Assembly (NCBI RefSeq): GCF_900110775.1 | Contig: NZ_FOEP01000001.1 | Coordinates: 1 to 64,000 of the forward strand | DNA length: 64,000 bases | Direction of reading: 5' to 3' | Source of the DNA: Thalassovita taeanensis | Lineage (GTDB): Bacteria; Pseudomonadota; Alphaproteobacteria; Rhodobacterales; Rhodobacteraceae | The notes under the pieces: generated by a model | Told to the model about the DNA's origin: nothing | Database searches by the model: none | Seen by the model: the letters and a program-made list of their open reading frames with translations, nothing else | Shown here: positions 52,835-62,216 of the stretch, piece after piece | How the letters are laid out: each line of letters starts with the position of its first letter | Position numbering within the stretch: the stretch's first letter is position 1 | Position numbers and translations under genes: made by a program

Positions 52835-54274
52835 TCAGAGCTGTTCCAGAAGCTTATTGGTCGCGATCCCAAGCGGAAGCTCGAAATAGTCCGTCAGGCT
52901 GACGCCGAAAAGCTCGCGCATCAGGGGCAGCATCTGTTCGCGCATTTGCGGGTCAAGCATGGCGAAGGTCATCAGCATTCCGCTGACGTGGCCCTGCGCG
53001 GCGGGCCGGTCCTGAGTGGCCAGCGCGGTGCGGGCCAATCCCTGTGCCCGGACCATGCCGGTTTCCAGGGTTGCGGCCCATCGCGCTTGAAACGCCTCGT
53101 CGTAATTGAACCCGGCCAGCGCCGAGTGGACGGTTTCAAACCCGTTGATGCTCTGGATCAGGTGGTCGGTCGAGGCCTCTTCGACCGCAATGGCAAATGC
53201 TTTCTCGGCCGCCGTCAGGGCTGGCGCCAGTTCCAAAAGAATGTCAGTCGCCGCGGGGGCTTCAGCCGCTTGGTCCAGCTGGGCCAACGCCGCGGAGCGG
53301 GCTATTTCGCCTGTCAGACCGATCAGCCCGACGCGCATGGCAAAGGACCCCTCGGCGGTGGCATCAGTTTCCGGCTCTGGAACGACATCGTCAATGCGAC
53401 CGGAAATCTGGCGCAGCGTTTCAAACTGCCGTTTTGAGGCCCCACCACTGTTGAGGCACAGCGGCGAGCTGTCGTTGCGCAGGCAGGCCGCGCCGCTTTC
53501 ATCCACGCTGCGGTGGGTGTCAGCCAGAAAATACCGGGTGCGGGGGCCGGCGCATTGCCCGACCTTGGCCACGCCCTTGGAAAAGCGTGCGCGGAAATGT
53601 TGACCATCTGGTACAGCCTTGGACAGGACCGTGCTGTCCGGGTCGCCGATCCCATCCTGAAACACCGCTTCATAGACGCCAAGGTCGCTGGCATCGTTCA
53701 CGATTTTGTCGATCCATTTTCCGGCGAGGCGGGCGAACTTGGCGGCGACACCTGTCGTGGCAAGAACGCGCGGGTCGCTGATGCCAAAGATCGATGCGAC
53801 AGTCTTGCCTTCGTCTTCAATCAGTTTGGCAATGTCATTCAGGATCTCGCCTGCGGGGGAATAATCGACCTCGTAGAGGTGCGAGGTGACAACCCAAGGG
53901 GCGCTGGGGACACATTCGTGAAAATGGTAGGCGATGATCAGGTTGGTATCCACGGCCCGCGCTGTGCCGATAAGCGGCAGGCGCATATCCTTCAGCTCGT
54001 GCCATTGCTTGCCCGCTTCGGTCGAGGGGTCATCCCAGTCGACATCGTAGCATCTGAGCCGCTCGGTGGTCATCAAGGTGTGCGTGTCGCCGTGGCGAGA
54101 CGAGATCCGCACGCAGTATTCGGATTCGCCGCCGCCGTCGTCCTGATCGCTTAGCGCCGTCAGTTCTTCAAATGTAATCACGTCGTTGATCATGTCGCCG
54201 GTGCCGTCAGGATGGGAATAGGCCGCAGTGGCGACCAGACCCAGCACAAGGCTGATCTTGCTTGTCCATGCCAT
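52835..54274 (-). CDS. Secreted protein of unknown function
   Basis: The 479-residue protein has a Sec signal peptide (MAWTSKISLVLGLVATAAYS) and then no family I recognise. The mature part has six cysteines spread over the first two thirds (for example EYCVRIS, LRCYDVDW, HECVPS, GQCAGP), suggesting disulfides. An acidic N-terminal third is followed by an alanine-rich helical C-terminal half. Tryptophan and tyrosine content and moderate GC look like a real gene. It is downstream of the kinase/regulator pair on the same strand, with a 134-base AT-rich gap. Confidence 0.7.
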   Translation of the reverse strand: MAWTSKISLVLGLVATAAYSHPDGTGDMINDVITFEELTALSDQDDGGGESEYCVRISSRHGDTHTLMTTERLRCYDVDWDDPSTEAGKQWHELKDMRLPLIGTARAVDTNLIIAYHFHECVPSAPWVVTSHLYEVDYSPAGEILNDIAKLIEDEGKTVASIFGISDPRVLATTGVAAKFARLAGKWIDKIVNDASDLGVYEAVFQDGIGDPDSTVLSKAVPDGQHFRARFSKGVAKVGQCAGPRTRYFLADTHRSVDESGAACLRNDSSPLCLNSGGASKRQFETLRQISGRIDDVVPEPETDATAEGSFAMRVGLIGLTGEIARSAALAQLDQAAEAPAATDILLELAPALTAAEKAFAIAVEEASTDHLIQSINGFETVHSALAGFNYDEAFQARWAATLETGMVRAQGLARTALATQDRPAAQGHVSGMLMTFAMLDPQMREQMLPLMRELFGVSLTDYFELPLGIATNKLLEQL

Positions 54275-54408
54275 TTTGAATGTCCCTAAAAATCCCGCGC
54301 CGTTGGACGCGGAGGGTTATGAGAAAATAAATTGAATAATAATGGATCATACCACGAAACGGCAGATTCTCCAAGCCATGGGGCAGGGCGGTGCTGCGCG
54401 GCGCGGGA

Positions 54409-55053
54409 TCAGAGGTCGACGCCGGTGCCCTGCAATACACCATGTTCCAGCGCATACCGCGTCAGCCCGGCGGTCGAGGAGATGCCCAGCTTACGCTTGA
54501 TATTCTTGCGATGAGTCTCGACCGTGCGCACTGAAATATCCAGCGTCAGCGCCACTTCCTTGTTGGATTTGCCCTGTGCCAGTTGCAGCAGGATGGTCTG
54601 CTCGCGTCCGGTTAGGGATTCACGCACGGTGCCGTCCGGTGGCGTCAGCGAACCTTTGGCTCCGGTGCACAAATAGCGTTCGTTCTTCATCACCGTATCG
54701 ATCGCGGTCTTGATCTCGTCGGTGGGCACGTCTTTCAGGATGTACCCCATCGCGCCATGGCTGAGCGCCGACGAGATGTATTCGGGGCTGTCATGCATTG
54801 ACAGGATCAGAATGCGGGTGCCTGGGCTGCGTTCCAGGATGATCTCGGTCGCGGTCAGCCCGCCGACATCTGGCATGTTCAGATCCATCAGAATGACATC
54901 CGGGCGCAGGCTTTCGACCCGTTCGATGATTTCGCGGCCGTTGTTCAGCGCGCAAAGCACATCAATATCGTCATAGGATTCCAGAATTGATTGGATACCT
55001 TCCGCGACCATGGGGTGGTCGTCGACAATCACGATTTTGGTGGGCTTTGTCAT
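54409..55053 (-). CDS. NarL/LuxR-type response regulator
   Basis: The 214-residue protein has a receiver domain (KIVIVDDHPMVAEGIQSIL, phosphorylation site D57 in VILMDLNMPDVGG, and the later conserved lysine in YILKDVPTDEIK) and a C-terminal LuxR-type helix-turn-helix (LTGREQTILLQLAQGKSNKEVALTLDISVRTVETHRKNI). Its ATG overlaps the stop of the kinase gene (55050-55053), so kinase and regulator are co-translated. Target genes are probably the divergent TRAP operon. Confidence 0.93.
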   Translation of the reverse strand: MTKPTKIVIVDDHPMVAEGIQSILESYDDIDVLCALNNGREIIERVESLRPDVILMDLNMPDVGGLTATEIILERSPGTRILILSMHDSPEYISSALSHGAMGYILKDVPTDEIKTAIDTVMKNERYLCTGAKGSLTPPDGTVRESLTGREQTILLQLAQGKSNKEVALTLDISVRTVETHRKNIKRKLGISSTAGLTRYALEHGVLQGTGVDL

Positions 55054-56477
55054 GCGGATATTTTCCTCGGGGGATCAAGCGGGTCTTTGGGCGCCAACAG
55101 ATGGCTGAGCGGGACTTTGACCTCGATCTGCGTGCCGGTGCGACCGGACAGGATGCGCAAGGTGCCTTCCAACTGCTCAATACGCTCTTGCATGTTGCGC
55201 AGACCAAGTCCGCCATTGCTGCGATGCGTTACTTCTGTGTGTCTTATGCCGCATCCATTGTCCGCAATCCGTAGCGTCGCACCATTGCGATGACCGCGCA
55301 GATCAACCGTAACCTGCGTCGCGCCGGAGTGGCGTTCTATATTGGTCAGGGCCTCCTGCGCAATCCGGTAGAGCGCGATCTTTGCGTCTTCGTCCAGCCG
55401 GTTGCGGAACACGACGGTGGTGAACGTGGTTTCAATCCCGGTGTGGGCACTGAAATCTTCGGTCAGGGTTTTCAGGGCGGGGCCAAGACCCAGATCATCT
55501 AGCACGCCGGGGCGCAGGTCGCGGCTGATGCGGCGAACCTCTTGGATCGCGCCGGATAAATGGGTGATGCCCTTGTCCAGCGGCTCGCTGGCGCGCGGGT
55601 CGCCCTGCGCCAGACGGCGGCGGGCGCTGTCCAGAGCATAGCGCACACCGACAAGGATCTGGCTGATGCCGTCATGCAATTCGCGGGCGACGCGGCCACG
55701 CTCGTCTTCCTGGGCATCGAAGACCCGCTGGGTCAGCTTTTTCAGCTTGGCGTCGGCAAGACGGCGTTCACGGATATTCAGCACCATGCCTGACAGGAAC
55801 ACCAGCAGAAGCGCCGCCAGCGTGATCGCCCCAATATAGATGAATGTGCGTTGCACGCGGGTCTGCACCTCGGCGCGCGCGGCGGCGACGGTCGACAGGA
55901 TGTCGTCAATGAAAACCCCGGTGCCCACCGCCCATTGCCAGCTGGGAAAGCTGGTCACATAGGTTATCATCCGCGCCTCTTCTCCGGTCGAGGGTTTGGG
56001 CCACAGATAGGTGTGATACCCGGCCCCGGCGCGGGCGATGTTGATGATCTCATCCACCACGGGCGTCCCTTCGCTGTCTGTCAGACCGGACCAGTTTTTA
56101 TTGATCATATAGGTCTGGCGCGGGCTGACCAGATTGGTGCCATCATAGTCATAGACAAAGAAGAAGCCTTCGCTGCCGTAGATCATTGCCGCCAAAATCT
56201 GCATGACCTGTTGTTTTGCGGCCTCGTCATTCGGGGTGGCGCTGCCATAGATGAAATAGAACCCGTTGCGCGCCTGAGTAACATAATTGCGCAACTCGGC
56301 CTTTTTGGCTTCGATCAGGCGGGTTTCCAGCGTGTGAATTTCGCGTTCTGCCAAAGTGCGTGATTGGATGGCAACGAGCGCGGAAATAGCCGCCACCGCC
56401 AGTATCAGCGGTAGGGTCGCCAGAATGAACAATTTCTGACCGTAGTTCAGGCGCAGACGGTGGAGAAGAGGGCGCAT
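55050..56477 (-). CDS. Cache-domain sensor histidine kinase (NarX/DegS type)
   Basis: The 475-residue membrane kinase has TM1 (about 15-38), an extracytoplasmic single Cache domain (about 45-200; GSEGFFFVYDYDGTNLVSPRQ, SWQWAVGTGVFID) and TM2 (about 211-233). A HisKA_3 dimerisation domain has the phosphorylatable histidine H268 in RVARELHDGISQ, followed by an HATPase domain (NIERHSGATQVTVDL, IADNGCGI, GGLGLRNMQERIE). Cache sensors of this kind often bind small organic acids, which fits the divergent TakP-type TRAP operon. Confidence 0.93.
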   Translation of the reverse strand: MRPLLHRLRLNYGQKLFILATLPLILAVAAISALVAIQSRTLAEREIHTLETRLIEAKKAELRNYVTQARNGFYFIYGSATPNDEAAKQQVMQILAAMIYGSEGFFFVYDYDGTNLVSPRQTYMINKNWSGLTDSEGTPVVDEIINIARAGAGYHTYLWPKPSTGEEARMITYVTSFPSWQWAVGTGVFIDDILSTVAAARAEVQTRVQRTFIYIGAITLAALLLVFLSGMVLNIRERRLADAKLKKLTQRVFDAQEDERGRVARELHDGISQILVGVRYALDSARRRLAQGDPRASEPLDKGITHLSGAIQEVRRISRDLRPGVLDDLGLGPALKTLTEDFSAHTGIETTFTTVVFRNRLDEDAKIALYRIAQEALTNIERHSGATQVTVDLRGHRNGATLRIADNGCGIRHTEVTHRSNGGLGLRNMQERIEQLEGTLRILSGRTGTQIEVKVPLSHLLAPKDPLDPPRKISA

Positions 56478-56605
56478 AGACGATTCGATACGCGGGAATC
56501 AGGGCGAATCATAGCCCAAAACCGGAACGGGCCTGACGGGAAAACAGGCAAAGCAAGGGGAGAAAGGCCTGAAATGGGGCAATTATATCCGTCACTGATA
56601 CAGGA

Positions 56606-56629
56606 CTACGCAGTTGTAGGTATTCCCTA
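56606..56629. promoter_or_regulatory. Overlapping dyads CTAC-N6-GTAG and TAGG-N5-CCTA between kinase and TRAP operon
   Basis: CTAC (56606-56609) with GTAG (56616-56619), and TAGG (56617-56620) with CCTA (56626-56629), overlap in the 242-base divergent region, about 90-115 bp before the takP-type gene. NarL-family regulators bind short dyads of this size; the link to the adjacent regulator is inferred. Confidence 0.35.
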
Positions 56630-56719
56630 AGCGGTTTTCCCCCGCTACCTTCGCCAAACTTGAAACGAACTGCGCGTGCGCTCTCAGTGCGTGCATCATT
56701 ACCGGGAGGAGAGACTCAT

Positions 56720-57808
56720 ATGGATCGTCGTTCTTTTTTGAAAACGTCGGCACTTGGTGGCACCGCCGCCGCGGCAGCATCGACCCTTGCTGCGCCTGCT
56801 TACGCTCAGGGCAAACAGACCCTTACCATGGTTACATCGTGGCCGCGCGGTTTTGCCGTTCTTGATGACGCAGCCAGCTATATGGAGCAGATGGTCGGCG
56901 AAATGTCCGACGGTCAGCTGACCATCGAGAAGAAAGCCCCCGGCGAGCTGGTTGGCGCGCTGGAAGTGTTCGACGCCGTGTCGTCGGGCCAGGCTGACAT
57001 GTATCACTCGGCGGATTACTATTTCATCGGCCAGCACCCGGCCTATGCTTATTTCACCGCTGTGCCGTTTGGTGGCACCGCGCAGGAGCTGACCAACTGG
57101 TACCACCACGGTGGCGGTCAGGAACTGCATGACGAGCTGGGCGAGATCTTCAACCTGAAGTCGCTGCAGGTTGGCAACTCGGGCTCGCAGTCCGGTGGCT
57201 GGTTCCGCAAGGAAATCAACTCGGCTGACGACTTCAACGGCCTGAAATTCCGTATGCCCGGTCTGGGCGGCAAGGTTCTGGGTAAACTGGGCGCCAGCGT
57301 TCAGAACATCCCCGGCGGCGAACTGTATCAGGCGCTGTCCTCGGGCGCGATTGATGGTCTGGAGTGGGTTGGCCCGATGGCTGACGAACGCGCCGGTTTC
57401 CAGGAAGTCGCCAAGATCTATTACACTGCGGGCTTCCACGAGCCGGGTTCGGGTCTGTCCTCGGGCATCAACCTTGATGTCTGGAACGAGCTGAGCGACC
57501 AGAACAAAGCCATTATGCGCAACGCTGCCATGGCTGTGACCCACTATCAGCTGTCCGAAACGCTGGCCAACAACGGTGCCGCTCTGGCCCGTCTTCAGGC
57601 GCAGGGCGTGAAAACGCTGCAGTTCCCTGACGACGTGTGGGATGCCTTCGGTCGCGCCTCGGCTGAGGTGATGGATGAGAACATGGGCGACGAGCTGTTT
57701 GCGAAAATTCGCGCCAGCTTCGAGACCTCGATGAAGCAATCGGCCAGCTGGATCAACAAGTCGGACGGTTTCTATGTCGAGCAGCGTACCCGCGTTCTGG
57801 GCGCTTGA
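56720..57808 (+). CDS. TRAP transporter substrate-binding protein, TakP-like (2-oxoacid/lactate type)
   Basis: The 362-residue receptor carries a Tat-style signal (MDRRSFLKTSALGG ... APAYAQ). The mature protein (TLTMVTSWPRGFAVLDDAASYM; FRMPGLGGKVLGKLGASVQNIPGGELYQALSSGAIDGLEWVGP) follows the TakP family, whose Rhodobacter member binds 2-oxo acids with a cation. FRMPGLGG holds the carboxylate-binding arginine. GGGAGGAGA precedes the ATG at 56720. It is the first gene of a TRAP operon with unusually large membrane subunits. Confidence 0.9.
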   Translation: MDRRSFLKTSALGGTAAAAASTLAAPAYAQGKQTLTMVTSWPRGFAVLDDAASYMEQMVGEMSDGQLTIEKKAPGELVGALEVFDAVSSGQADMYHSADYYFIGQHPAYAYFTAVPFGGTAQELTNWYHHGGGQELHDELGEIFNLKSLQVGNSGSQSGGWFRKEINSADDFNGLKFRMPGLGGKVLGKLGASVQNIPGGELYQALSSGAIDGLEWVGPMADERAGFQEVAKIYYTAGFHEPGSGLSSGINLDVWNELSDQNKAIMRNAAMAVTHYQLSETLANNGAALARLQAQGVKTLQFPDDVWDAFGRASAEVMDENMGDELFAKIRASFETSMKQSASWINKSDGFYVEQRTRVLGA

Positions 57809-57830
57809 TCTGACTTGAAAGACAATGCCA

Positions 57831-57853
57831 GGGCCCCTGTCAAACAGGGGCCC
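57831..57853 (+). other. Intercistronic hairpin after the takP-like gene
   Basis: GGGCCCCTGT (57831-57840) and ACAGGGGCCC (57844-57853) form a perfect 10-bp stem with a 3-base loop and no T run. It likely stabilises the binding-protein mRNA or causes partial termination so that the receptor outnumbers the permease. Confidence 0.6.
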
Positions 57854-57911
57854 TTCGCGGCGTGTTGTGCCGCATCAATAACCCGGTATCCGGGGTTTTT
57901 CGGGGGAAATC

Positions 57912-58847
57912 ATGCAAGAAGAAGCCTCTGTGGGCCTGATGGGGGCCTTGAGCGCGCTATTCAGCGGCGCTGTATGGGTTTTGCAGAACATCGCCATGGG
58001 ATTTTACAATATCGGTTATGCGGTGACGCACCCGAACCTGTGGCTGGACTGGACAGATAAAAAAGCGGTTATGCGCTTTGTTTATTACGGTGGTTCTACA
58101 GAGCTGTTTTTCGCGGTGGTCGCGCTGGTTCTGGTCGTCCTTGTGGCCGGATTCATCCATCGCCCCTTCATGTGGGGCATGGTGCGTGTGCTGGAAGGGT
58201 TTGCCAACACCGTCGGTCGGTTTTTCGCTTGGGCGGGGCTGCTGATGGTTCTGCAACAGGTGATCATCGTCCTCATGCAGCGGATCTTTGCCCGACCGGA
58301 CATCGTGTTCGGCTTTGGCATTCCGCTGCAATATGACATCAGCTGGTATGCAGAAGAGCTGAAGCTCTATAACGCGCTGATCGTGACGCTTTGTGCCACC
58401 TACACCTTTGTTCAGGGCGGTCATGTGCGTGTGGATCTGGTCTATGCCGGTGTCAAATTCCGCACCAAGAAGGTAATCGACATGCTGGGCTCGCTGTTCT
58501 TCATGGTGCCGATGTCGATCCTGATCTGGATGTATGGCTGGTTCTTCCTGTGGCGGCACCTGATTGTGCCCAAGCCATCGGCCAGCGATACGCTGGAACG
58601 TTTGCTGATGAAATCGCGCGCGATGCGGTGGAATGTGGAAACCATCGGGTTCAGCCCGAACGGGTTTACCGCTTATTTCCTGTTCAAGATCCTGCTTGTG
58701 GCGTTTGCCGGCATGGTCTTCCTGCACGCCATTGCCTTCTTCTGTCGGTCTTACCTGGAATGGAAAGAGGGCGAGGAAAGCGAAAACAAGTATCTCGACA
58801 AGGACACCCTTGGCGAGGGCGAAGAAGCCTATGAAGGCACTCACTGA
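57912..58847 (+). CDS. TRAP transporter small permease subunit, long form
   Basis: The 311-residue subunit is well over the usual 160-220. An N-terminal region of about 60 residues (SALFSGAVWVLQNIAMGFYNIGY) precedes the DctQ-type membrane segments (FFAVVALVLVVLVAGF, FFAWAGLLMVLQQVIIVLM, the NALIVTLCATYTFVQGGHVRVDLVY core motif, SLFFMVPMSILIWMYGWFF), and an acidic C-terminal tail closes it. QGGHVRVD is the family's conserved loop. It lies 19 bp before the large subunit gene. Confidence 0.88.
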   Translation: MQEEASVGLMGALSALFSGAVWVLQNIAMGFYNIGYAVTHPNLWLDWTDKKAVMRFVYYGGSTELFFAVVALVLVVLVAGFIHRPFMWGMVRVLEGFANTVGRFFAWAGLLMVLQQVIIVLMQRIFARPDIVFGFGIPLQYDISWYAEELKLYNALIVTLCATYTFVQGGHVRVDLVYAGVKFRTKKVIDMLGSLFFMVPMSILIWMYGWFFLWRHLIVPKPSASDTLERLLMKSRAMRWNVETIGFSPNGFTAYFLFKILLVAFAGMVFLHAIAFFCRSYLEWKEGEESENKYLDKDTLGEGEEAYEGTH

Positions 58848-58866
58848 GAATTAGGGGCAGTTACCA

Positions 58867-61221
58867 ATGCTATTCGGACTTGATGGCGTCGAGATCGGCC
58901 TGATCATCGTCTTCCTCTGCCTCTTCGGGGGTATTCTTTCCGGCTTTCCAGTGGCGTTTGCCATTGGTGGGGCGGGCGCAATTTCCTTTGGGATCATCGC
59001 AGTACTCGACAGTTCGGGGCTGCTGATCCATCAGGCGATTGATCAGTCATCGCAGATGTATAATGATCTGGTCAGCACCGGGGTCAAACCCGATACGATC
59101 TCGGTCTTCCGATACCCTGAACTGCCGCGTGTCGCGCAGCATGTGTTCGAAAAGGGCTGGGAAACCGCGCTGGATCGCAATCTGAGCTTTATCGTCAACC
59201 GCATGAACGAGCGTGTTCTGGCCGGCCAGTCGATCGAAACGCTGCTGGCGGTTCTGATGTTCGTTCTTATGGGCATCACGCTGGAACGCTCGAAGATCGC
59301 AAATGACCTGCTGACCACCATGGCGCGCGTTTTCGGTCCGCTTCCTGGCGGTCTGGCCGTGTCGGTTGTGGTCGTGGGGGCGTTTCTTGCCGCCTCGACC
59401 GGGATCGTGGGCGCGACTGTTGTGACCATGGGGCTGCTGTCGCTGCCGACCATGTTGCGCAATGGGTATTCACCCGAGCTTTCGACGGGTGTGATCGCGG
59501 CCTCTGGCACGTTGGGGCAGATCATTCCGCCCTCGATCGTGATCGTTCTGCTGGGGACCCTGGCGGGGGATCTGTATTCGGCGGCACAAGAGGCACGGGC
59601 CCAAGTCGCGGGCTGTACCGACGCGCTGACCTATCTTGGCGAACCTGCCGTGGTTTCGGTTGGAACGCTGTTCCAGGCGGCGCTGCTACCGGGGATCCTG
59701 CTGGCGTTGCTCTATGCGCTTTATGCCTTCGGGTATGCGTTGTTCAACCCGTCCAAGGCCCCGGCCGTTGATGTGGGCCATTCCGCGCACGAGCCGATCA
59801 GTCGGGTCGAGGGCCTGACCTGGTTCCTTGGTGTTCCGATTGCTTTGATCGGCGGCGCGATTCTGCTGTCGATGGTTGGCGTGATCGGCAGCCAGAGCTT
59901 GCGGGTGGATACCTTCACCGATGCGGGCGCAACTGCGTCGTTGCGGACCAACGTTGATCCGGCTTGTCAGGCGTCGATGATCGAACTTCACGGTCAAGAT
60001 GCGTGGGACACGGCCATTGCCGAACAGCAGGCGATCGAAGATGCCGGCGGTATGGTGCAAAGCAAGCGGCTCAGCCCTGAGGAGATCGCGGAGGCGGTTA
60101 AGGAAAAGGCGGCTGCGGCGGCTCCGGTTGGAACCGGCGTTGCGATCCTTGCGATCATGCTGGCGCTGATCCTGACGACCGCACGCGGGGTTTCCCCTTC
60201 GGCTGATATGCGCCCGATTGCCATCGGTCTTGGTGGTGTGGCGTTGATGCTGGCGGTGGATGCGCTTTTGATCGGACCGGGCATGAGCTCTGGGGTCAGT
60301 TGGATCCTGATGGCCATTCCGGTGATCATCGCGCTGTGGGGCTGCAAAGAGGCGGTTATCCGTCTGGCCAAGAATGAGCTGATCCGCGTGGTGTTCCCAC
60401 CACTGGTTCTGATCATTGCGGTTCTGGGCTCGATCCTTGGCGGGATCACCAACCCAACCCCGGCTGCGGCCTTGGGGGCGGCTGGTGCGATCATGCTGGC
60501 GGCTTACCGCAAGCTTCGGGATGAAGATAAATCGGGCAAGGTCATCATCAATTCGACCTTCGCGGTGATGATCATGATCCTTGTGGGGGTCAACTTTGAC
60601 CTGCGGATCAACACGGCCTCGGTTTCTGTCGAAACCTGGATCGCGTTTCTGGTGGCTTACTCGTCCTATCTCTATCTGGCGTTTGGTCTGATCTATGCTT
60701 GCTGGACGCTTTATCGCACCAGCGTGCTGGGACCGATTGTGCGGGAAACGGCCAAGGTTACCTCGATGGTGTTCACCATCCTGATCGGATCGCAGCTGTT
60801 GAACCTGGTGGTGATCTCTTTCGGGGGCGAGCATTATATTCAGGAATTCCTGAGAAGCTTTGATAGCGAATTCAAGGTCTTCCTGATTGTGATGCTGGTG
60901 CTGTTCGTGCTGGGCTTCGTGCTCGACTTCCTCGAGATCATTTATATCGTGATCCCGATTGTCGGGCCGGTCATTTATGGTGGCACGTTTGACCCGAAAT
61001 GGGTCACGATTATGATCGCGGTCAACCTGCAAACCTCGTTCCTGACGCCGCCGTTTGGCTTCGCGCTGTTCTATCTGCGCGGTGTGGCCCCGGCGAGTGT
61101 GACGACGGGCCATATCTATCGCGGGGTCATTCCCTTCGTGATTATCCAGGTGGCCGGTCTCGCGCTGCTGTGGTTCTTCCCGGCGATTGTGACCATCGTT
61201 CCGGCACTGATGCCGAACTGA
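58867..61221 (+). CDS. TRAP transporter large permease subunit with a central insertion (784 residues)
   Basis: The protein is about 330 residues longer than the normal DctM. Family motifs frame it: GGILSGFPVAFAIGG, GAFLAASTGIVGATVVTMGLL and GTLGQIIPPSIVIVLLGTLAGD in the first half; ITNPTPAAALGAAGAIMLAA, FVLGFVLDFLEIIYIVIPI and LQTSFLTPPFGFALFYLRGV in the second. Between them, residues about 341-500 add a soluble stretch (343-423) and three or more extra membrane segments; another insert lies at 52-120. Large forms occur in takP-type operons of Rhodobacterales, so this is a real architecture rather than a frameshift. Confidence 0.9.
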   Translation: MLFGLDGVEIGLIIVFLCLFGGILSGFPVAFAIGGAGAISFGIIAVLDSSGLLIHQAIDQSSQMYNDLVSTGVKPDTISVFRYPELPRVAQHVFEKGWETALDRNLSFIVNRMNERVLAGQSIETLLAVLMFVLMGITLERSKIANDLLTTMARVFGPLPGGLAVSVVVVGAFLAASTGIVGATVVTMGLLSLPTMLRNGYSPELSTGVIAASGTLGQIIPPSIVIVLLGTLAGDLYSAAQEARAQVAGCTDALTYLGEPAVVSVGTLFQAALLPGILLALLYALYAFGYALFNPSKAPAVDVGHSAHEPISRVEGLTWFLGVPIALIGGAILLSMVGVIGSQSLRVDTFTDAGATASLRTNVDPACQASMIELHGQDAWDTAIAEQQAIEDAGGMVQSKRLSPEEIAEAVKEKAAAAAPVGTGVAILAIMLALILTTARGVSPSADMRPIAIGLGGVALMLAVDALLIGPGMSSGVSWILMAIPVIIALWGCKEAVIRLAKNELIRVVFPPLVLIIAVLGSILGGITNPTPAAALGAAGAIMLAAYRKLRDEDKSGKVIINSTFAVMIMILVGVNFDLRINTASVSVETWIAFLVAYSSYLYLAFGLIYACWTLYRTSVLGPIVRETAKVTSMVFTILIGSQLLNLVVISFGGEHYIQEFLRSFDSEFKVFLIVMLVLFVLGFVLDFLEIIYIVIPIVGPVIYGGTFDPKWVTIMIAVNLQTSFLTPPFGFALFYLRGVAPASVTTGHIYRGVIPFVIIQVAGLALLWFFPAIVTIVPALMPN

Positions 61222-61245
61222 TCCGGGATCAGAGTATGACAACGT

Positions 61246-61271
61246 AAAAGCCGCCCTTCGGGGCGGCTTTT
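61246..61271. terminator. Terminator between the TRAP operon and bpt
   Basis: AAAAGCCGCCC-TTCG-GGGCGGCTTTT is a perfect 11-bp stem with a UUCG loop; its A/T ends serve both strands. Confidence 0.85.
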
Positions 61272-61302
61272 CTATTTGGGGACGGGACGTCGCCGACGGT
61301 GG

Positions 61303-62133
61303 TCAGAGTTTGACTGCGGCGGGGCGGCTCAGGTCGGGCAGCGAAATATTCGCCACCTGCTCGGCAATCGGATCCGTGGACAGCGGGTGCAATTCGGCAG
61401 AGTAGTCATCCTCGCCGCGCATTTTTTCCCATTTGCCGCCGACAAACACCTCTAGTCCCGAAAACTTGGCCTTGTAGCCCATTTTTGAACTGCCCGGCAC
61501 CCAATAGCCCAGATAGACATAAGGCAATCCGGCCTCTTGTGCGATGCGGATATGGTCCAGAATGACATAGGTGCCAAGACTGTCACGAGGCCGGTCCGGG
61601 GTGTAAAAGGAATAGACCATACTGATCCCGTCATCCAGAATGTCGGTCAGGCAGACCGCAGTCAGATCATCAGTTTGGGTGTCTGTATATTCCACAACAC
61701 GGGTGCGGATCGGCGTTTCCTCGACCATCGCGGCAAATTCAAACACATCCATATCGGCCATCCCGCCGTCGGCGTGACGGCTGTCCAGATAACGGCGGAA
61801 CAGGTCGTACTGGTCCTCAGTCGCCCAAGGCGAGGTTGCCCGGCGGGTCAGCCCCTGATTTCTGTTTATCGTCCGGCGCTGGCTTTTGGTTGGGGCAAAA
61901 TCGGCAATGTTGATCCGCGCCGAAAGGCAGGCCGCGCAATCGGTGCAGGATGGCCGGTACAGCACATTCTGCGAGCGGCGAAACCCCTGTTTGGACAGGC
62001 TGTCATTCAGCTTTCCTGATCCGTCGCCCTGCAAGGCCGTGAACAACTTGCGCTCCATCCGACCAGGCAGATAGGGGCAGGGCTGAGGGGCCGTGACATA
62101 AAACTGAGGTGCAAGCGGAAGGGTGTGGCGCAT
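61303..62133 (-). CDS. bpt: Aspartate/glutamate leucyltransferase Bpt (arginyl-tRNA transferase family)
   Basis: The 276-residue aminoacyl-tRNA-protein transferase adds leucine to N-terminal Asp/Glu so the protein enters the N-degron route to ClpS. It shows the N-terminal [13 protein letters not shown] and the [12 protein letters not shown] motif, which are shared with ATE transferases, and the C-terminal [25 protein letters not shown]. The length matches bacterial Bpt. Confidence 0.93.
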   Translation of the reverse strand: MRHTLPLAPQFYVTAPQPCPYLPGRMERKLFTALQGDGSGKLNDSLSKQGFRRSQNVLYRPSCTDCAACLSARINIADFAPTKSQRRTINRNQGLTRRATSPWATEDQYDLFRRYLDSRHADGGMADMDVFEFAAMVEETPIRTRVVEYTDTQTDDLTAVCLTDILDDGISMVYSFYTPDRPRDSLGTYVILDHIRIAQEAGLPYVYLGYWVPGSSKMGYKAKFSGLEVFVGGKWEKMRGEDDYSAELHPLSTDPIAEQVANISLPDLSRPAAVKL

Positions 62134-62216
62134 ATGACATATTTCTAGAGTTCGGTCACAAGGATAGCAATGAACGCCCGATGCGCCAAGTGTTGAATAA
62201 AATCAAACCTAACGTC

